Source: UBA6109 sp035366835
GTDB taxonomy: Bacteria > Desulfobacterota > Syntrophia > Syntrophales > UBA6109
Assembly (NCBI GenBank): GCA_035366835.1
Contig: DAOSIS010000004.1
Span: 62,001 to 126,000 of the forward strand
Direction: 5' to 3'
Length of the DNA: 64,000 bases
Under the pieces are notes generated by a model. That model was not told the origin of the DNA. It ran no database searches and was given only the letters and a program-made list of their open reading frames with translations. The translations under genes were made by a program, and so were the position numbers. Shown here piece by piece: positions 59,908 to 64,000 of this stretch (its first letter is position 1; each line of letters begins with the position of its first letter).

Positions 59908-61869
59908 CTACAGCGAGAGGGCAGTCTTGTAGGCATCCCACACGGCGTCTTTCACCTTGCGCGGCGAGACACAGTCTCCGATCGTGTACACCTCGTCGAC
60001 GATGCCTGTGAGCTCTCCGAGCAGCCCATTTTCGGATTTCATACCGACCGAGACGATGACCGTATCCGTTTTCAGAGAGGACTTCGATCCATCGCTCGAT
60101 TTGAGCACGACACCGTCCATGGCAATGGTTTCCAATTTGCAGTTTGTGAGGATCTTGACATTTTTTTCCTTGAGACTTTCGATGATCATGTCTCTGTTTG
60201 CATGGAAAAGTTCGGGCGCCAGTTCGGGCAGCTGTTCGCAGAGCGTGATGCTTCTGGACGAATCAGCCAATTCACAGGCGAGCTCACAGCCCGTAGCGCC
60301 GCCGCCGACAATGACAGCGGAAGAACCGACTTCAACGCGCTCTTCGAGCACGTCCAAAGCCGTCAGACACTTCACGGAACTGCCAACCGGCACTCGGAAG
60401 ACTTGAAGCGGCGTGGATCCAGTTGCCAAGAATACGACATCGGGATTCTCTCTTTTTACGGTTTCGATGGTAACCGTCCTGCCGAGCCTGATCTTGACGT
60501 TTTCCTTCCGGACTTGCCGGATCTGGAACCTCAGAAGTCTTTCATAGTCTTTCTTCAAATGGTGTTTGCCGACCACCTTCAGCAAACCGCCGAGATTCGC
60601 GCTCTTCTCGTACAACGTCACGCGATGTCCTCTCAACGCCGATATAAGCGCCGCTTCAAGTCCTGCCATTCCACCCCCGATGACCATCACCTTCTTGGGA
60701 TTTTTGCTTTCTCGTACTTCCAGCCTTCTTTCATCACCACAGGCCGGATTGACGGCGCAACTGAGGTGTCTCGACTGGTAAATCCTGCGGAAGCATTCAT
60801 GGCAACCGATGCAGGGGCGAATGTCATCCTCCCGTCCGGTTCTGCACTTCCTGACGAACTCGGGATCCGCAAGGAGGGGTCTTCCGATCGCCACAAAATC
60901 GGCGTCCCCATTTTCGAGCACCTGATTCACCAGCTGCGGATACCCGAGTCTGCCAACGGTAATGACAGGAATCCGGACTTTCTTCTTCACTTCCCTGGCC
61001 ACCTCCACCATGCATCCGGGTTCCTGATACTCCGGAGGGTGAGGCCAATACCAGTTCTCATAGCAGCCGACGTCGACGTGCAGGGCCGCAACGCCTTCCT
61101 CTTCAAGCACCTTGGCAATTTTCAATCCTTCTTCTCTTTCCCTGCCGCCTTCAATGCGATGTTCCAACCCATAGCGGTAGACGATGGGGAAATCACTGCC
61201 GACCGCCTGCCGGATCTTCCGGATCACCGATAAGGGGAATTTCATCCGCCCCCAGAAATCACCGCCGTAACTGTCCTTTCGCCTGTTCCATAGGGCCGTT
61301 TTGAACTGATCCAGAAGGTATCCTTCGTGTCCGTGGAGTTCGATGCCGTCGAATCCGCCTTCTCTTGCGACGAGGGCGGCGTGCGCCAGCGCGTCGATCA
61401 GCCCCTCAATTTCCTCAAGGGTCATTTCACGGGCCATCTTATCAGGGGTCCAGTAGAGAGGGGTTTCGGAAGGTGCGAAGGGGCGATGGCCGGTGATCGC
61501 GACCAACGATGGACGATAAACCCTTCCCCATCCTGCCGTAAGCTGTGCAAATATCTTGCAGTCGTGATCGTGAATCCGTTCCGTCAACCGCTTAAGATTT
61601 CTGGTCTTGATCAGGTGATCGAATGTGGGAAGAAGCTTGATCCCGTCGGCCTCCCACGGTTCATATCGATTGGTAGCCAGGCAGAGAGTTGTGAGAATCA
61701 AGCCGACGCCGCCACGCGCCCGCTCTTCATAATAATCGATCGCCCGATCGGAAAACAGACCGTCCGGGTCGGTGAGGGCGCCGATTCCCATGGGGGCCAT
61801 CAGCAAACGGTTCTTCACTCTGACCGACCCGATTTCGCCTGGTCGGAAAATAAACGGATACATTGTCAT
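59908..61869 (-). CDS. Old-Yellow-Enzyme/2,4-dienoyl-CoA-reductase-type flavoprotein
   Basis: 653 residues in the two-part layout: FMN TIM barrel (1-345) with HGHEGYLLDQF (His179, His181, Tyr184), a 4Fe-4S site (RPCIGCHECF and later SCAVNPACG; Cys353, 356, 359, 371), and FAD/NAD(P)H domains (about 390-650) with VMVIGGGMAGLEAA and VIVGGGATGCELACEL. The middle Cys spacing is C-x2-C-x2-C instead of the x3 of classic members. It should reduce an activated C=C bond. A second ATG at 61861-61863 has a better-placed AGGA. Base composition is less GC-rich than most of the window. It follows TRAP permease genes. Confidence 0.9.
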   Translation of the reverse strand: MTMYPFIFRPGEIGSVRVKNRLLMAPMGIGALTDPDGLFSDRAIDYYEERARGGVGLILTTLCLATNRYEPWEADGIKLLPTFDHLIKTRNLKRLTERIHDHDCKIFAQLTAGWGRVYRPSLVAITGHRPFAPSETPLYWTPDKMAREMTLEEIEGLIDALAHAALVAREGGFDGIELHGHEGYLLDQFKTALWNRRKDSYGGDFWGRMKFPLSVIRKIRQAVGSDFPIVYRYGLEHRIEGGREREEGLKIAKVLEEEGVAALHVDVGCYENWYWPHPPEYQEPGCMVEVAREVKKKVRIPVITVGRLGYPQLVNQVLENGDADFVAIGRPLLADPEFVRKCRTGREDDIRPCIGCHECFRRIYQSRHLSCAVNPACGDERRLEVRESKNPKKVMVIGGGMAGLEAALISALRGHRVTLYEKSANLGGLLKVVGKHHLKKDYERLLRFQIRQVRKENVKIRLGRTVTIETVKRENPDVVFLATGSTPLQVFRVPVGSSVKCLTALDVLEERVEVGSSAVIVGGGATGCELACELADSSRSITLCEQLPELAPELFHANRDMIIESLKEKNVKILTNCKLETIAMDGVVLKSSDGSKSSLKTDTVIVSVGMKSENGLLGELTGIVDEVYTIGDCVSPRKVKDAVWDAYKTALSL

Positions 61870-61945
61870 GTCCTGGATATCCTTTTTGCTTTTTCGAGAC
61901 CCCTCATCCTTTCAAGGGATTCATGCCGGTGAGTCTCTCCGGGTT

Positions 61946-62024
61946 GAATTCCCCGCCGCTTGCGGCGAAGAAGAACATTTGCAAATCCATCAAAAATACC
62001 ACGCTGCTTGCGGCGGGGAGGTTC
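61946..62024. repeat. Duplicated hairpin motif between the TRAP and flavoprotein genes
   Basis: GCTTGCGGCG occurs twice (61958-61967 and 62006-62015). The first copy lies in a small palindrome CGCCGC-TT-GCGGCG (61954-61967). CCCCGCCGC (61951-61959) can also pair with GCGGCGGGG (62010-62018) over 50 nt. The layout looks like a hairpin element of the kind repeated in deltaproteobacterial gaps, with an insertion in the middle. It may end dctM transcription. Confidence 0.5.
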
Positions 62025-62061
62025 ATTTCACTTCTGCTCTTTTTGTCGCGTCCATCGTCCT

Positions 62062-63369
62062 TTACATCCTGTTCGGCAACCACAGGGATATGATCGGGAC
62101 GAAGATGATCATGAGCAGGCCAATCCATTCGATAATCAGGAAAGGGATGGAGGAATAATACACGTCTCTCAACTCCACACTATCCGGCAGAATGCTCTTC
62201 ATGTAGAACAAATTGAGGCCGAAGGGCGGACTGATATACGCCATTTCCAGATTGATCGTATAAAGGATCCCGAACCAGATGGGACTCAACCCCCAGTTGA
62301 CGATCAGAGGGAAAAACACCGGCAGGGTGATCAGCATGATGCCGATGGGATCCAGAAACATTCCCAGCACGAACAGGATGAGCATCATGATCAGAATGAG
62401 CACCCATTTGTTCAGATCGAGACCGCTGATCATGCTGTAGACGAATTCCCCTGCACCCGACGTTGTGTAAATGTGGACGAAGCACTTTGCGCCGACGACA
62501 ATCCACATGATCATCGTGGATGTCGTCAGGGTCTCTTCAAGAGACCGGTTGAAAATCTCCCACGTCATTTTCCGGTTCAGGCAGACGACCAAGAACGCCG
62601 CCAAGGCTCCGATGCCGGCGGCTTCCGTCGGCGTGCAGATCCCGAAGTAAATGACGCCCAAGACAACGACGACCAGACACAGCGGTGCGCCGATGCTTTT
62701 CAGGCTGATGATCTTTTCCTTCAAGCTGACCCTCTCCTCCGGCGGAAGAGCGGGACCGTAGGATGGACGCAGGCCGCACAGGATAACGGCGTACGCGATA
62801 AAGAAGCCGGCAAGCATGATGCCCGGCATGATGCCCGCCATGAACAGCTTTCCCACGGACTCGCCGGTGATGCTTCCATAGACGACCATGATGATGCTCG
62901 GCGGGATGAGGACGCCCAGAGAACCTCCCCCGATCACCGTTCCGATGGCGAGTTTCCGGTCGTACCCCCGGCCGATCATCGAGGGGAGTGCGATCAGACC
63001 CATCGCGACCGTCGCCGCACCGCTGATGCCCGACATGGCGGCGAAAACCGCACAGATGATGATCGTTCCCACGGCAAGTCCGCCCCGCAGCCCTCCCATC
63101 CACTTGTACATTGCGTCATAAAAGCCTTCCGCAATGCCCGAATACTGCAGGTACTTGGCCATGAGGATGAAGAGCGGGATCGCGAGCAGGATGTAGCTTT
63201 CCCATTCGCCGTTCGCGGTCGTCGCGATGAGGTAAAGGCCTTGGGGACCCATGTTCCAGAGAGTGAAGAGGACCATGGTCCCGCCGAGGGCAAAGGCGAT
63301 CGGCATGCCGGTCGTCAACAGGATCACGAGGAGTGAAAAGATGATCAGCGTAGTGAGAGCAACACTCAT
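62062..63369 (-). CDS. dctM: TRAP transporter large permease (DctM)
   Basis: 435 residues, about twelve membrane helices, the standard DctM length. Family features are AAMSGISGAATVAMGLIALP and GGGSLGVLIPPSIIMVVYG; it ends near SLWLPNRM. It transports organic acids with sodium or proton drive, with DctQ and a periplasmic DctP. Its ATG overlaps the dctQ stop by 4 bp. dctP is not in the window. Confidence 0.95.
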   Translation of the reverse strand: MSVALTTLIIFSLLVILLTTGMPIAFALGGTMVLFTLWNMGPQGLYLIATTANGEWESYILLAIPLFILMAKYLQYSGIAEGFYDAMYKWMGGLRGGLAVGTIIICAVFAAMSGISGAATVAMGLIALPSMIGRGYDRKLAIGTVIGGGSLGVLIPPSIIMVVYGSITGESVGKLFMAGIMPGIMLAGFFIAYAVILCGLRPSYGPALPPEERVSLKEKIISLKSIGAPLCLVVVVLGVIYFGICTPTEAAGIGALAAFLVVCLNRKMTWEIFNRSLEETLTTSTMIMWIVVGAKCFVHIYTTSGAGEFVYSMISGLDLNKWVLILIMMLILFVLGMFLDPIGIMLITLPVFFPLIVNWGLSPIWFGILYTINLEMAYISPPFGLNLFYMKSILPDSVELRDVYYSSIPFLIIEWIGLLMIIFVPIISLWLPNRM

Positions 63370-63911
63370 TTTGCCACCTCCTTCTCACCGGCGGAGAAAG
63401 AGCCAGGCTGCTTCTTCGTCACCAACATGTAAAGGTCCATTATCAGCGCGGAAACTACCCGCAGCAGGATAAGACCCACCCCGATGAAGAGGGCCAGCTT
63501 GACCGGCCACAGAACCGGATCCCATGCGGAGCCGGAAACCTGCATCTCCTGAATCGAAAGAACAAGCTGATTGGTTACATACTTTAAGAAGAAATACAGG
63601 AAGAGGATGGTCACGGGATAGGTGCAAAGTCTCATATACGCCTGGGCCCTGCCATTCAGATGGATGTACAGCATATCGACATTCACGAACTTTCCCTTTT
63701 GAAGCGTATAGGCTCCGCCGAGGGCGACAAAAGCGGTCATGAGATACCCGCTCAATTCCCCGGCCCAGATGGTCGGCGCATTGAATGCATACCTCGCGAC
63801 GACTTCATAAGATATGACAAGCATCAGCAAACCGACAAAGTACATGGCGATCCTGCCGGCAATATTCGATGCCTTTTCTATGACATTCATCAGGTGCATT
63901 ACAATTTTCAT
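63366..63911 (-). CDS. dctQ: TRAP transporter small permease (DctQ)
   Basis: 181 residues with four membrane helices. VVARYAFNAPTIWAGELSGYL is the DctQ signature, and the helix after LQKGKFVNVDMLYIHL is typical. The ATG at 63909-63911 has an SD (gaggt) nearby. It starts the visible operon dctQ-dctM; dctP would be expected to the right, beyond the window edge. Confidence 0.93.
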   Translation of the reverse strand: MKIVMHLMNVIEKASNIAGRIAMYFVGLLMLVISYEVVARYAFNAPTIWAGELSGYLMTAFVALGGAYTLQKGKFVNVDMLYIHLNGRAQAYMRLCTYPVTILFLYFFLKYVTNQLVLSIQEMQVSGSAWDPVLWPVKLALFIGVGLILLRVVSALIMDLYMLVTKKQPGSFSAGEKEVAK

Positions 63912-64000
63912 GAGTCACCTCGGTTGATGTTGCGCTACAAATGCCTGTATGAATAAAATGATGACATCGCGGGAGACGTATTACCAGTTATGTCGCCGCT
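63912..64000. other. AT-rich edge, no gene seen
   Basis: The last 89 bp upstream of dctQ are AT-rich and contain no recognisable coding start. A promoter for dctQM or the end of an upstream dctP gene may lie here or beyond the edge. Confidence 0.4.

Overview
This is GC-rich bacterial DNA from a Gram-negative organism. It has lipoproteins, outer-membrane factors, a tripartite RND pump, TRAP and ABC importers, several sigma-54 activators, UbiA/UbiE-type quinone genes, groESL and dnaJ. The mix of many one- and two-component regulators, Fe-S redox proteins, a flavin oxidoreductase with an Fe-S centre and menaquinone-type genes suggests a deltaproteobacterium (Desulfobacterota, possibly Syntrophia). 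That placement is inference: no rRNA gene is present. I saw no tRNA, rRNA, CRISPR array or intact transposase.

Layout. 1-5.2 kb: the first codons of an Fe-S protein diverging from a LysR regulator, then threonine synthase, a small EamA exporter coupled to a DUF4124 protein, and an MFS carrier. 5.3-9.3 kb: MenA/UbiA-like prenyltransferase, UbiE/MenG, a second methyltransferase and an MFS carrier. 9.3-11.2 kb: a small haem-type membrane protein and a split spermidine-synthase-like pair. 11.4-17.1 kb: a GlrK/QseG/GlrR-like kinase, lipoprotein and sigma-54 activator set, followed by a near-consensus sigma-54 promoter and a run of small, mostly exported or membrane proteins of unknown function. 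This run is the most novel-looking part of the window. 17.1-28 kb: a lone peptide-type binding lipoprotein, an M23 peptidase, a BrkB/YihY protein fused to a CRP-like module, a CheX-like protein, a B12-type radical SAM protein, an MFS carrier, a lipocalin-type protein and a cNMP-GGDEF protein.

28.3-34.9 kb: a TetR-AcrA-AcrB-OprM-type efflux operon. 35-36.8 kb: a DUF374 acyltransferase and an internally duplicated beta-barrel. 36.9-39.9 kb: a formate/nitrite channel and a small protein, divergent from a GAF sigma-54 activator, with a candidate sigma-54 promoter and an activator-site array between them. 39.9-44.5 kb: a polar amino-acid ABC importer operon with an intra-operon terminator, ending in a translationally coupled GlcD-type oxidase. 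44.7-53.2 kb: signalling proteins (REC, hybrid kinase, HDOD), signal peptidase I, a TPM/nucleotidyltransferase/LemA group and a universal stress protein. 53.5-59.8 kb: Nudix and SDR enzymes, groESL, dnaJ, a surface-adhesin-E-like protein and an FmdB zinc ribbon.

59.9-64 kb is visibly less GC-rich: an Old-Yellow-Enzyme/dienoyl-CoA-reductase-type flavoprotein downstream of TRAP permease genes, which suggests uptake and reduction of an unsaturated organic acid and possible horizontal origin. A dispersed palindromic repeat of about 120 bp occurs in three recognisable copies (25.9, 53.3 and 57.7 kb) with a likely fourth decayed one, and a separate REP-like element lies at 2.8 kb.
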